A DNA stretch of 5,855 nucleotides from SIG710 sp045605745. Its GTDB lineage: Bacteria > Bacillota > Clostridia > Oscillospirales > CAG-272. This document shows, piece after piece, positions 5,716 to 5,855 of the stretch. A model generated the notes under the pieces. That model had not been told where the DNA came from. It was given only the letters and a program-made list of their open reading frames with translations, and searched no databases. Position 1 is the stretch's first letter; the number at the start of each line of letters is the position of its first letter. The position numbers were made by a program, and so were the translations under genes. The DNA is taken from assembly GCA_045605745.1 (NCBI GenBank), contig JAZUQN010000147.1:1-5855 (forward strand), read 5' to 3'.

Positions 5716-5855
5716 TCACCTGCCAAGAAGCATTCCAAATGCGCCTTCTATTATAGTTTCCCTCTCGGAAAAATATTCTCTTTTTCCGCAAACAAGCTGG
5801 TAATCCTCATGACCCTTTCCTGCAAAGAGAATGATATCACCCTTTCTTGCATTTT
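5716..5855 (-). CDS. murE: C-terminal end of UDP-MurNAc-tripeptide synthetase (MurE), partial
   Basis: Only the last 45 codons and the TGA stop (5718-5716) are in the window; the gene runs off the right edge. The translation contains GDIILFAGKGHEDYQ (residues 5-19 of the visible part), the hallmark C-terminal motif of MurE ligases, and then SEREТ-like acidic-basic residues (29-32) where family members have a conserved DRE pattern. MurE adds the third amino acid, often meso-diaminopimelate or lysine, to UDP-MurNAc-L-Ala-D-Glu in the cytoplasm for peptidoglycan synthesis. The region that reads out the amino acid choice is not in view. The stop is 4 bases before the HPr-kinase-like start, so this gene probably heads, or lies upstream in, the same operon. 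Confidence 0.85.
   Translation of the reverse strand, partial: NARKGDIILFAGKGHEDYQLVCGKREYFSERETIIEGAFGMLLGR

Noticed and set aside
5712..5738. Longer 246-residue form of the HPr-kinase-like protein starting inside murE
   Set aside because: The ATG at 5711 has AGGTGA at a workable distance, while the upstream start would overlap the conserved murE C-terminus.
5391..5756. Open frame of 121 codons on the plus strand
   Set aside because: It lies antisense to the HPr-kinase-like gene and the murE end, has a Cys/Ile/Phe-rich composition, and shows no ribosome site or family resemblance.

Overview
The window looks like chromosomal DNA from an anaerobic Firmicute of the class Clostridia, possibly a gut Oscillospiraceae-type bacterium. 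This is inferred from AT-rich DNA, strong AGGAGG-type ribosome sites, frequent TTG starts, and families typical of that group: a DUF421/DUF4363 pair, a clostridial-type nucleoside kinase, a RadC with an HhH-like N-terminus, and an HPr-kinase-like/PqqD/S26-peptidase group. No rRNA, tRNA, insertion sequence or CRISPR array is visible.

Layout. Bases 1-255 hold no gene. The left end carries T-runs spaced about one helical turn apart and a TTGACA hexamer on the minus strand, which suggests a strong promoter reading leftwards out of the window. A repeated octamer, TAACATTA, lies just ahead of the first gene. Bases 256-1292 (+) are a two-gene unit, a DUF421 membrane protein followed by a DUF4363 protein translated from an overlapping TTG start. 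A bidirectional hairpin terminator at 1291-1323 separates this unit from everything to its right, which lies on the minus strand.

Reading right to left, the minus-strand run is: the last 45 codons of murE, an HPr-kinase-like P-loop protein, a PqqD-like peptide-binding protein, a soluble S24/S26 peptidase, a membrane-anchored SGNH-fold protein, RadC, and a uridine-kinase-like nucleoside kinase. Gaps are 42 bp or less. The HPr-kinase-like gene starts within 4 bp of the murE stop, and the peptidase start overlaps the end of the PqqD gene by 11 bp. This looks like one operon ending at the terminator at 1291-1323.

The most interesting part is the four-gene core at 3087-5711. A kinase fold, a leader-peptide-binding fold and a peptidase side by side suggest modification and cleavage of a ribosomally made peptide, but no precursor peptide, radical SAM enzyme or transporter is present. 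The fourth member has an SGNH-hydrolase scaffold in which the Ser, Asn and His catalytic positions all appear replaced (Ala, Asp, Val). It is therefore likely a non-catalytic surface protein. The link to murE hints at a cell-envelope role, but the function of the whole cassette is inference.
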